From NCBI GenBank assembly GCA_021545665.1, contig JAJRTX010000025.1, positions 1 through 6,082 of the forward strand: DNA of 6,082 nucleotides. Direction: 5' to 3'. The notes under the pieces were generated by a model, which made no database searches, had not been told where the DNA came from, and worked only from the letters and a program-made list of their open reading frames with translations. Every line of letters begins with the position of its first letter. The first letter of the stretch is position 1. This DNA comes from Zetaproteobacteria bacterium (lineage in GTDB: Bacteria > Pseudomonadota > Zetaproteobacteria > Mariprofundales > Mariprofundaceae). Positions 1 through 6,082 of the stretch are shown here, in pieces. A program made the position numbers and the translations under genes.

Positions 1-2
1 AT

Positions 3-452
3 CCTGCTAACTGGAATCAGGCTATGATGGAGCTCGGTGCCACACTTTGCGGACCTAAATCAGCAAGCTGCGAAACCTGCCCTGTCAGCAGACGGTGTGA
101 ATCAGCCTTCCAGACAAACAGGATAGACACAGTCTCAAAACGTATCCCCGTGCATAATGTGTACTGGCAGGTGGATCTGCATACCTGCCCCGAAAAAGGT
201 ATCTGGCTTGCTCAGCGCCCTGATTCCGGCATCTGGGCAGGTCTTTGGACTCCGCCAATCATCGAACTAAACCAGGTGCCGGATGAAACTCCCTGTCATG
301 TGCACCTGCTTACCCATCGCAGATTACATCTCTATGGCAGAGCTTTCTCAGGCACCCCTGAAATTAAAGGGCGTTGGGTAAAAGATTTTTCCAGGCTGGC
401 TTTACCCACTGGCATCCATCGCCTGCTGGAAAAACACGGTATCCAAACTTGA
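3..452 (+). CDS. mutY: A/G-specific adenine glycosylase MutY, C-terminal part (5' end outside window)
   Basis: MutY removes adenine mispaired with 8-oxoguanine in the cytoplasm as part of base-excision repair. The open frame runs in from the window edge (first whole codon at 3), so the ATG at 24 is internal, not the start. The fragment begins PANWNQAMMELGATLC, the conserved stretch just before the iron-sulfur loop. Four cysteines at codons 48, 69, 78 and 96 have the C-X6-C-X2-C-X5-C spacing of the MutY/EndoIII [4Fe-4S] cluster. The rest, about 115 residues, fits the NUDIX-like C-terminal domain that recognises 8-oxoguanine: LAQRPDSGIWAGLW matches the family's LAQRP-x-GLWGGLW region, LTHRRLHL matches the TFSHFHL-type strand, and the ALPTGIHRLLEK tail is typical. 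This domain separates MutY from EndoIII (Nth). The helix-hairpin-helix and catalytic residues are upstream and cannot be checked. The stop overlaps the ggt start. I see no truncation at the 3' end. Confidence 0.93.
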   Translation, partial: PANWNQAMMELGATLCGPKSASCETCPVSRRCESAFQTNRIDTVSKRIPVHNVYWQVDLHTCPEKGIWLAQRPDSGIWAGLWTPPIIELNQVPDETPCHVHLLTHRRLHLYGRAFSGTPEIKGRWVKDFSRLALPTGIHRLLEKHGIQT

Positions 453-502
453 AACGACTTCTCCCCACTCTTCTTCTGCTTATCCCTATGGCCGGACAGG
501 CG
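449..502 (+). other. Sec signal peptide of GGT
   Basis: The 18 residues encoded here start with a Lys-Arg charged end, followed by a hydrophobic core rich in leucine (LLPTLLLLIPM) and a small-residue cleavage site (AGQA before ANP). There is no cysteine at the cleavage site, so it is not a lipoprotein signal. Cleavage after Ala18 is my reading by eye. This is also the main argument for the TTG start. Confidence 0.8.
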
Positions 503-2074
503 GCAAATCCGGACTCCGGCATGGTGGTTGCAGCTCAGCCGCTGGCAGCCGAAGCAGGTTTAGCTATGCTTAAACAGGGTGGTAATGCATTTGATGCAGC
601 AGCGGCAACTGCTCTTGCTCTGGGCGTAACTGAACCCGGTTCCTCCGGCATTGGTGGTGGTGGCTTTTTTCTGCTCTATATTGCCAAAGAGAATCGTTAT
701 GTGATGCTTGATGCGCGCGAAACCTCACCAAGACTGGCCGGAAATGGTGAGGTCTATCAAACACAATCCAGCATCGACGGCCCGCAATCAGCCGGTGTGC
801 CCGGTCTGATCGCCGGAGTGGACCATCTGATTACACGCTATGGCAAACTGAATCGCAAACAGGTCACTCAACCTGCTATAACATTAGCAATAAATGGATT
901 TGGGGTGTCGGATCGTCTGCATCACATAATCCAGTGGCGCGGCAAGGTTTTTAATGAATCGGCCCGGAATATTTTCTCCAATACGCAAACAATCAAACAA
1001 CCCGCTCTGGCCGAAACACTGGAGCGTTTTGCCAAAGGTGGCGCTGAGGATTTCTATCGCGGTGAAACTGCCGGGCGTCTGATTGCCGACATGAAACGGG
1101 ATGACGGCCTGATACGGGAAGCTGATCTGGCCACATACAAGATTATTGAACGCCAGCCGGTGATTTTCGACTGGCAGGGATTTCGTTTTATTTCGGCAGC
1201 ACTGCCATCTTCCGGCGGTTTAACACTGGCGCATATGTTTGGTCAGATGAAAAATGATGATCTGAAATCAATGAACAAAACTGACAGGACGCATCTGCTG
1301 ATCGAAGTGATGAAACGCGCCTATCGTGACCGCAACCGGCATCTGGGCGATACCGATTTCGTTACCATTCCTGAGGATTACCTTGATGCAAATCGTTTGC
1401 AGAAACTGCGCAGTAGCATCGACATGAATAAAGCGACAAACTCCACTAAACTAAATGGATTGGCTGAACCTGCCGGTAACGGCACAGACACCACACATTT
1501 CTCAATCATTGATGCCGAAGGCAATATGGTTTCCGCCACCCTGTCGATCAATTACGGTTTCGGTTCTGGCTATGTTTCGCCATCAACCGGCATCCTGCTC
1601 AATGATGAAATGGATGATTTCGCCACCCGTCCCGGCAAACCCAATGCCTACGGACTGGTTCAGGGCAAAGCCAATGCCGTAGCGCCGGGTAAACGCATGC
1701 TCTCATCCATGACCCCCACCTTCGTCATCGGCCCGAAGCGCACATTCATTGTCGGCACCCCCGGCGGTTCCCGCATCATCTCCATGGTACTGCTGGCGAG
1801 CCTCGGTTTTATGCTGGATGAACAGCCGCCCGAGCAATGGGTCAATGCCCCAAGATTCCATCACCAGTTCCTGCCCGACGCAGTTCAACACGAAAAAGGC
1901 GCGTTCTCCCCTGTCGTCGCCACAAATCTGCAAAAGCGCGGTCACACACTAAAACCAGTGAGCCGACAGTATGGCAATATGCAGGCTATCCTCTGGCAAA
2001 GGAAGAAAGGCAAGCTTACCGGCCTGACTGACAGACGCGGTGAAGGGGTGTTTCTCAATCAAAACGTACGCTGA
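449..2074 (+). CDS. ggt: Gamma-glutamyltransferase (glutathione hydrolase) precursor, periplasmic
   Basis: GGT cleaves the gamma-glutamyl bond of glutathione and related compounds, hydrolysing it or transferring the glutamyl group. The 541-residue precursor matches family length. Residues 1-18 form a signal peptide: KR, a leucine-rich core, then a GQA cleavage site, so it should be exported to the periplasm. GGTs self-cleave before a threonine that becomes the small-subunit N-terminus and nucleophile; here it is Thr348 in GTDTTHFS, giving a 194-residue small subunit. Matching active-site residues are Arg90 (LDARETSP), Asn368, Glu387 and Asp390 (NDEMDDF), Ser419-Ser420 (MLSSMTPT) and Gly439-Gly440 (GTPGGSR). 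The lid loop over the active site, with Tyr401 (PNAYGL), is present as in the E. coli enzyme. The start is chosen as TTG 449, because it puts the signal peptide at the N-terminus and overlaps the mutY stop by four bases (TTGA). The ATG at 374 would add 25 non-signal-like residues and a 79-base overlap. No strong Shine-Dalgarno is visible, consistent with coupling to mutY. Confidence 0.95.
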   Translation: MKRLLPTLLLLIPMAGQAANPDSGMVVAAQPLAAEAGLAMLKQGGNAFDAAAATALALGVTEPGSSGIGGGGFFLLYIAKENRYVMLDARETSPRLAGNGEVYQTQSSIDGPQSAGVPGLIAGVDHLITRYGKLNRKQVTQPAITLAINGFGVSDRLHHIIQWRGKVFNESARNIFSNTQTIKQPALAETLERFAKGGAEDFYRGETAGRLIADMKRDDGLIREADLATYKIIERQPVIFDWQGFRFISAALPSSGGLTLAHMFGQMKNDDLKSMNKTDRTHLLIEVMKRAYRDRNRHLGDTDFVTIPEDYLDANRLQKLRSSIDMNKATNSTKLNGLAEPAGNGTDTTHFSIIDAEGNMVSATLSINYGFGSGYVSPSTGILLNDEMDDFATRPGKPNAYGLVQGKANAVAPGKRMLSSMTPTFVIGPKRTFIVGTPGGSRIISMVLLASLGFMLDEQPPEQWVNAPRFHHQFLPDAVQHEKGAFSPVVATNLQKRGHTLKPVSRQYGNMQAILWQRKKGKLTGLTDRRGEGVFLNQNVR

Positions 2075-2113
2075 ACCTGTCAGTCCTTCCCAGTATTCGA
2101 GCAATAAAATAAA

Positions 2114-2123
2114 AAGTGCACTT
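2114..2123. promoter_or_regulatory. 10-bp perfect palindrome, possible operator
   Basis: AAGTGCACTT reads the same on both strands. It lies 40 bases after the ggt stop and about 70 bases before the kinase start, and it overlaps the possible -35 element. Position suggests an operator for a dimeric regulator of the kinase gene, but no regulator is known and a palindrome of this length can occur by chance in AT-rich spacers. Confidence 0.25.
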
Positions 2124-2148
2124 GTCTTTTGCTACAAAAATATATAAA
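2122..2148 (+). promoter_or_regulatory. Possible sigma-70-type promoter of the kinase gene
   Basis: TTGTCT at 2122-2127 could be a -35 box, with an AT-rich -10 region at 2141-2148 containing TATAAA at 2143. The 15-base spacer to TATAAA is short; a 17-base spacer leads to the poorer TAAACA at 2145. The 121-base gap after ggt makes a separate promoter plausible, but the box match is weak and the exact elements are uncertain. Confidence 0.3.
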
Positions 2149-2186
2149 CATCCCATTTTTTTTAGCGTCAATTAGAAAACTTCCAT

Positions 2187-2190
2187 GGAG
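2187..2190 (+). promoter_or_regulatory. Ribosome binding site of the hybrid kinase
   Basis: GGAG sits five bases before ATG 2196, good Shine-Dalgarno spacing. It supports 2196 as the start; the ATG at 2185 is in another frame. Confidence 0.75.
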
Positions 2191-2195
2191 CAAGA

Positions 2196-5100
2196 ATGAC
2201 GGAATCCCCCAAGCTAACTGAAGAAAATCTGCGTCAGGAGAAGGAGTTTATAGATACGGCTCTGGATACCCAACTGGACACATTTTTCCTTTTCGATGCT
2301 GTCACGGGCAAAGCGATTCGCTGGAATCGAGCCTTCAGGGAAATTTCGGGTTATAGTGACAAAGAGATAAGCAAAATGCCAACTCCAGCCTCCTATTACA
2401 GCCCTCAGGACCTGGAACGAGCTTCTGTTTTTATTCAAGAAGTCATGAAGACGGGAACAGGAACCATCGACTTGGAGCTTATTTGCAAGGATGGTCACAA
2501 GGTTCTCACTGAATATGTGGTCTCGGTCATTAAAGATGATGAGGGTAAGCCAAAACACCTGGTTTCCATCGGACGGGATATCACCGAAAGCACCCGGACT
2601 AAGACTGAACTTGAGCAATCCCGCCAGCTGTTGCATACGATTGTGGAAAACATTCCAGCGATGATTTTTCTTAAGGATGCCGAAGACCTGAGTTTCACAT
2701 TTTTTAATAAAGCGGGAGAGCAGCTGCTGGGATATGATCAGGAAGACCTCATCGGTAAGAACGATTACGATTTCTTCGAAAAGGCACAGGCCGACTTTTT
2801 TACCGCCACAGACAGGGGTGTGCTGGATAACCATGAAGTGCTGGAGATTCCAGATGAGTCGATTACTGTCAAAGATGGAAGCAAAAAGAGATTGCGAACA
2901 TTAAAAACCGGATTGTACGATAAAGCCGGAAACCCAACCCGTCTGCTTGGTATATCTGTTGACATCACAGTTGAGAAAACAGCAGACTATTTACTGCAGG
3001 CATCCGAGACGCGTTTCCGCACCCTATTCGAACAGTCGCCGCTTTCAATCCAGATAGTTGCTTCCGACGGACGCACGCTACGGGTGAACAGGGCCTGGGA
3101 GGTGCTGTGGGGTGTGCCGTTTGAGGCGCTGGCGAATTATAACCTGTTCCATGATCAGCAACTGATTGAGAAGGGCATCATGCCAAAAATCGGGGAGGCT
3201 TTTTCCGGCCAGCGCGTTCTGGTTCCTGAACTGGAATATGATAAAGCCGCCACGCCGGAGGTGCCCAGCGTGGGCGAGAAATTCTGGGTGCGCACCATTA
3301 TTTCGCCGCTCATGCATTCTGATGGCACAGTGAATGAGATTGTACTCATCCAGGAAGATTTAACCGTCCGCAAGATGATGGAAGAGGCTTTGGAGGAAAA
3401 GCAGGAACAGCATAAAGAGGCCCAGCAGATTGCGCATCTCGGCCATTGGACACTTGATCTGATCCATAACAACCTGACCTGGTCGGATGAAAATTACCGC
3501 ATATTCGGGCTGGAACCGGGTACAGGAAACACCTATGAGACTTTCCTTAAAGTTGTACATCCCGACGATGTTGATTTTGTCAACCGGGCCTATACAGAGC
3601 ATGTAAAAAACGGAATTCCATACGATATTGAGCACCGCCTGCTATTGCCGGACGGTTCGGTGAAATGGGTCAATGAACGATGCAAAACTTGGTATGGTGA
3701 AGATGGCACGCCGCTACGTTCTATTGGTACGACGCACGACATTACCGAAAACAGGTGGATTCAGGAAAAACTGGTTGAGAATGAACGCCTGCTGAATGAG
3801 GCCCAAGCCATGGCCAGCATCGGGCACTGGAATTATGACCTGCAAACTGATGAGATATCCGGTTCCGATGAACTGTTCAGGATATTCGGCCTGAACAATT
3901 CTGAACGCACTCTGGATACATTTGTCGCTACCGTGCATCCTGATGACAGGGAATTGGATCTAATTCATATCCAGAGAGGCATTGAGCATGGGGAAGATTG
4001 GAATATTGAGCATCGATTGCTGTTGCAGGATGGGTCAGTCAGGCATGTCAATGCGATAGGCCATGCCATTACAGACGATAATGGTAGAACCCGTATGCTT
4101 TTCGGGACGGTTCAGGATATCAGTAGGCGCAAACAGGCCGAACTCGATCTGGCGAAAAAAGAGACTGAAATCAATACCATCTTCGAGCATGCCCCGGTCA
4201 TTGCCTTCTACAAGGATGGCGAGGGGCGTTTCCTGCGCGTCAATCGGGTATTTGCTGAGGTGCTTAAAATACCTGAGGATGAGTTTATCGGTAAAACGGT
4301 ATTCGATCTGTATTCGCCGGAAATTGCCCAGAGCATAACGAATGATGATACGGAGGTTTTGGAATCGGGGCAGCCCAAGCTCGGCATCATTGAGGAATAT
4401 GAATCCGACGAAGGAAAGCGCTGGGTTCAAACGGACAAGATTCCAACATTTGACAGCAATGGCGAAATCACGGGACTTGTCGGTTTTGCCATGGATATTA
4501 CCGAACAAAAGCTTGCGGAAGAGCAGTTCCGGCAGGCACAAAAAATGGAGACTGTCGGCACTCTGGTTGGCGGCATTGCCCATGATTTCAACAATATGCT
4601 GGCAGCCATCCAGGGGAACGTCTATCTGGCCAAATCCAGGCTGGGTGAGCAACCTGAAGTTATGGAACGACTGGCAAGCATTGAGAGGGTTGCCACGCAG
4701 GCGGCGGAAATGGTTCAACAGCTGCTCGCTTTTGCCCGCAAGGATATCGCTGCCATAACCACATTCTTGCTCAACGACTTAATGAAAGAGGTCGTGAAAA
4801 TGGCCAGAACCATGATCCCTGAAAATATTAATTGCCAGATTAGCATTTGCAAAGAGGACTTAAATATCCGAGGCGATGCCACCCAGTTGCAGCAGGCGCT
4901 GCTGAATCTGCTGAACAATGCGCGCGATGCCGTTGCAGGCGTTGCCAACCCCAGTATCAGCTGCAACCTCATGCACTACATGGCGGATGATGCATTCAGA
5001 AGCAAGCACCCTGAATTGCAGAAGGACACGTTAGCCTGCTGGATAGTAAGGGATAATGGCTGCGGTATTCCGAAAACACATTTGGATAAAATCTTTGAAC

Positions 5101-5672
5101 CATTTTTCACCACCAAGGAAGTCGGTAAGGGGACGGGCCTGGGGTTGGCGATGGTCTTTGGTGCTGTAAAAAATCATGGCGGCATCATTGAGGTCGCAAG
5201 CGAAGAAGGTAAGGGGTCCACATTCAGCATCTATTTGCCTGTTAGCGATGAAGGCGTGGAATCGCTAATAAATAATCCGGATATCCGAATGCAGGGGAAT
5301 GGAGAAACTATCCTGTTGGTTGACGATGAAGAAAGCGTGCGCAGCACCAGTTGTTCAGTGTTAGAAAACCTGGGCTACAAGGTTATTGAGGCGGCAGATG
5401 GCGAGGAAGCATTGCAGATATTCAGGGCCAATCAGGACATTATTGACCTGCTAATGACAGATGTGGTGATGCCCAGGATGAATGGAACGGATCTGGTGAT
5501 GCATGCACGCGAAATCAAAAAAGACATGCCTGCAATTCTGGTCACCGGATACGACAGGGGACATGTAGTGAATGATCGCTTCAAGCTTGCTCGCTGCCAT
5601 GTGTTGAACAAACCCTTCGATTTTGACGATCTGTCTCAACGCATACGAAAGCTATTTGAGGCCATCCAGTAA
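2196..5672 (+). CDS. Multi-PAS hybrid sensor histidine kinase with C-terminal receiver domain
   Basis: This 1158-residue protein should autophosphorylate on a histidine in response to a signal and pass the phosphate to its own receiver aspartate. No transmembrane segment or signal peptide is visible, so it is probably a cytoplasmic sensor. Six PAS domains come first, approximately residues 21-131, 143-258, 270-390, 409-517, 536-643 and 655-769; most end in the DIT(E)-type motif that closes a PAC region, at 128, 256, 515 and 767 (EDLT at 387, QDIS at 640 in the others). A dimerisation/phosphotransfer domain (about 776-850) has the H-box [11 protein letters not shown] with His796, the HDFNN type (HPK4-like). 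The ATPase domain (about 888-1015) has the N-box NLLNNARDA around Asn908, DNGCGIP (953-959), an EPFFTT F-box and GKGTGLGLA (977-985). The receiver (about 1038-1155) has acidic Asp1043-Asp1044, phosphoacceptor Asp1089 ([11 protein letters not shown]), Thr1117 and Lys1139. There is no DNA-binding output domain, so a phosphotransfer protein or separate regulator is expected; none is in the window. All core residues are intact. The ligand cannot be deduced; no LOV flavin cysteine motif is seen. Confidence 0.95.
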   Translation: MTESPKLTEENLRQEKEFIDTALDTQLDTFFLFDAVTGKAIRWNRAFREISGYSDKEISKMPTPASYYSPQDLERASVFIQEVMKTGTGTIDLELICKDGHKVLTEYVVSVIKDDEGKPKHLVSIGRDITESTRTKTELEQSRQLLHTIVENIPAMIFLKDAEDLSFTFFNKAGEQLLGYDQEDLIGKNDYDFFEKAQADFFTATDRGVLDNHEVLEIPDESITVKDGSKKRLRTLKTGLYDKAGNPTRLLGISVDITVEKTADYLLQASETRFRTLFEQSPLSIQIVASDGRTLRVNRAWEVLWGVPFEALANYNLFHDQQLIEKGIMPKIGEAFSGQRVLVPELEYDKAATPEVPSVGEKFWVRTIISPLMHSDGTVNEIVLIQEDLTVRKMMEEALEEKQEQHKEAQQIAHLGHWTLDLIHNNLTWSDENYRIFGLEPGTGNTYETFLKVVHPDDVDFVNRAYTEHVKNGIPYDIEHRLLLPDGSVKWVNERCKTWYGEDGTPLRSIGTTHDITENRWIQEKLVENERLLNEAQAMASIGHWNYDLQTDEISGSDELFRIFGLNNSERTLDTFVATVHPDDRELDLIHIQRGIEHGEDWNIEHRLLLQDGSVRHVNAIGHAITDDNGRTRMLFGTVQDISRRKQAELDLAKKETEINTIFEHAPVIAFYKDGEGRFLRVNRVFAEVLKIPEDEFIGKTVFDLYSPEIAQSITNDDTEVLESGQPKLGIIEEYESDEGKRWVQTDKIPTFDSNGEITGLVGFAMDITEQKLAEEQFRQAQKMETVGTLVGGIAHDFNNMLAAIQGNVYLAKSRLGEQPEVMERLASIERVATQAAEMVQQLLAFARKDIAAITTFLLNDLMKEVVKMARTMIPENINCQISICKEDLNIRGDATQLQQALLNLLNNARDAVAGVANPSISCNLMHYMADDAFRSKHPELQKDTLACWIVRDNGCGIPKTHLDKIFEPFFTTKEVGKGTGLGLAMVFGAVKNHGGIIEVASEEGKGSTFSIYLPVSDEGVESLINNPDIRMQGNGETILLVDDEESVRSTSCSVLENLGYKVIEAADGEEALQIFRANQDIIDLLMTDVVMPRMNGTDLVMHAREIKKDMPAILVTGYDRGHVVNDRFKLARCHVLNKPFDFDDLSQRIRKLFEAIQ
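3417..4124 (+). repeat. Tandem duplicated PAS domains (PAS4 and PAS5) inside the kinase gene
   Basis: The fourth and fifth PAS domains share a series of motifs at a constant offset of 126 codons: EAQ...GHW (from 408 and 535, offset 127), RIFGL, VHPDD (454 and 580), and IEHRLLL-x-DGSV (478 and 604). The other four PAS domains do not share them. Both look like the PAS_3 fold type. A local duplication, now diverged, is the simplest reading. Confidence 0.7.
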
Positions 5673-5851
5673 TACCTGTCAACCCAAAAAATTCCAGTTA
5701 CTCAACAAGAAACCTATAAAGAAGTACTAGGTCTTCGTTGATAATAAATCAGAAGAAGAGTATGCAAACCAGTTGTTTAAGCTGGACGGCTAAAGCCGTC
5801 CCATAAAATTCAATAGCTAGATAACTCTGGAAGCAGTTTGCCTATTTCCCT
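5673..5851. other. Intergenic spacer between kinase and IS, no gene seen
   Basis: These 179 bases follow the kinase stop. No convincing coding region, tRNA or uridine-tailed terminator is visible. The only clear structure is the hairpin at 5784-5801. A 14-codon frame beginning at 5762 covers the hairpin but has no support as a gene. Confidence 0.6.
5784..5801. repeat. Perfect GC-rich hairpin, REP-like palindrome or T-tract-less terminator
   Basis: GGACGGCTAAAGCCGTCC pairs as a 7-bp stem, GGACGGC with GCCGTCC, around a TAAA loop; the T-A pair could close an eighth. No run of T follows on either strand, so it is not a standard intrinsic terminator. Such compact palindromes are typical of dispersed REP-type elements, but the conserved tetranucleotide found beside RAYT-linked REPs is not evident and only one copy is in the window. 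It could still end or protect the kinase transcript. Confidence 0.6.
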
Positions 5852-5889
5852 GAGACTGTAAATCCAACTGTGTAAATATTTCAAACAGC

Positions 5890-5906
5890 TATAATGCTGA
5901 CAGGAG
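5890..5906 (+). promoter_or_regulatory. -10 box and ribosome binding site of the transposase
   Basis: A perfect TATAAT lies at 5890-5895 and AGGAG at 5902-5906, five bases before ATG 5912. No good -35 box exists at 16-18 bases upstream, where ACTGTG from the inner terminal-repeat motif sits instead, so native expression may be weak. A start this close to the Shine-Dalgarno would give a very short leader, around ten bases or less before AGGAG. The RBS is solid; the promoter is tentative. Confidence 0.5.
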
Positions 5907-5911
5907 TATTT

Positions 5912-6082
5912 ATGAAGAAGAAAGGAAGGCATGATCCAAAGTTAGTTGCGTTGACCAGTGAGCTGGCCAAACATATGAAGACGGAATCTGATATATCGAG
6001 CTTAAGTCAGTTACTGACAAAACTCACAGTTGAAACAGCCCTTGGTGCTGAGATGGAAGACCACCTTGGCTATGGGCATCAT
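5912..6082 (+). CDS. IS256-family transposase, N-terminal 57 residues (3' end outside window)
   Basis: This DDE transposase of the Mutator/IS256 type would cut out and insert the element. The visible part is a lysine-rich start (MKKKGRHDPK), a helical stretch with LSQLLTKLTVETALGAEM, and EDHLGYGHH. That last motif matches the conserved N-terminal (E/D)xHLGYxxH region of IS256-family transposases, just before the DNA-binding/catalytic parts. Full-length members are about 400 residues; the DDE residues lie beyond the window, so intactness cannot be judged. The ATG at 5912 is preceded by AGGAG at ideal spacing. It points away from the kinase gene and is in the same orientation. Confidence 0.85.
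   Translation, partial: MKKKGRHDPKLVALTSELAKHMKTESDISSLSQLLTKLTVETALGAEMEDHLGYGHH

Larger units (their letters stand above)
5852..6082 (+). mobile_element. IS256-family insertion sequence, left end (continues beyond window)
   Basis: The transposase start identifies the family. The left boundary is inferred: from GAGACTGTAAATCC the sequence contains the motif ACTGT(GT)AAAT twice, at 5855-5863 and 5867-5877, 12 bases apart, which fits a terminal inverted repeat with transposase binding sites, and resembles ends I recall for some IS256-family elements. About 60 bases separate this from the transposase ATG, a normal arrangement. The right end and the 8-9 bp target duplication are outside the window, so the exact first base is not proven; the bases just before it (5844-5851, ATTTCCCT) would be the target copy if 5852 is right. 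Confidence 0.7.

Noticed and set aside
374..448. ATG-initiated N-terminal extension of ggt
   Set aside because: The extra residues are mutY codons read in another frame and would displace the signal peptide from the N-terminus.
2075..2082. ACCTGTCA just after the ggt stop and again at 5674-5681 after the kinase stop
   Set aside because: Eight bases shared twice in 6 kb is close to chance and neither copy forms part of a larger structure.
2156..2163. Run of eight T as a ggt terminator
   Set aside because: No stem-loop precedes it; the upstream bases are simply AT-rich.
2214..2834. 206-codon open frame on the minus strand
   Set aside because: Antisense to PAS1 and PAS2 of the kinase; no family resemblance and no independent support.
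4035..4718. 227-codon open frame on the minus strand
   Set aside because: It lies wholly inside the kinase gene, antisense to its PAS5/PAS6 and H-box codons, with no recognisable domain; the sense frame is clearly the real gene.
5762..5806. 14-codon frame (ATG at 5762) across the hairpin
   Set aside because: Too short, no homology, and the coding is dominated by the palindrome; better explained by the hairpin itself.

Overview
The window carries three chromosomal-type genes and the left end of an insertion sequence, all on the + strand. It looks like a proteobacterium of moderate GC content: a MutY with a four-cysteine iron-sulfur loop, a secreted gamma-glutamyltransferase (GGT) with an Sec-type signal peptide, and a large PAS-rich hybrid kinase. 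Family-level similarity does not let me name the genus; a gamma- or zetaproteobacterium is a guess.

Layout. Positions 3-452 are the 3' end of mutY (A/G-specific adenine glycosylase), whose start lies upstream of the window. Its stop codon overlaps the probable TTG start of ggt (449-2074) in a TTGA overlap, so the two are probably co-transcribed and translationally coupled. After a 121-base AT-rich gap, which holds a 10-bp palindrome and a possible weak promoter, comes a 1158-residue soluble hybrid histidine kinase (2196-5672) with six PAS domains, an H-box/ATPase core and a C-terminal receiver domain. The gap 5673-5851 contains a strong hairpin (5784-5801) and no convincing gene. From about 5852 to the window end is the left end of an IS256-family element: a probable terminal repeat, a TATAAT box, a Shine-Dalgarno site and the first 57 codons of its transposase.

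How the genes relate. mutY and ggt form a small operon; MutY works on DNA in the cytoplasm and GGT on glutathione-type gamma-glutamyl compounds in the periplasm, so a shared oxidative-stress theme is possible but only inferred. The kinase appears to be its own transcription unit. No response regulator or phosphotransfer protein is visible, and the IS lies directly downstream, so its partner is unknown. I found no clearly new system here; the most notable items are the six-PAS cytoplasmic kinase with an internally duplicated PAS pair, the non-ATG overlapping ggt start, and the IS end.
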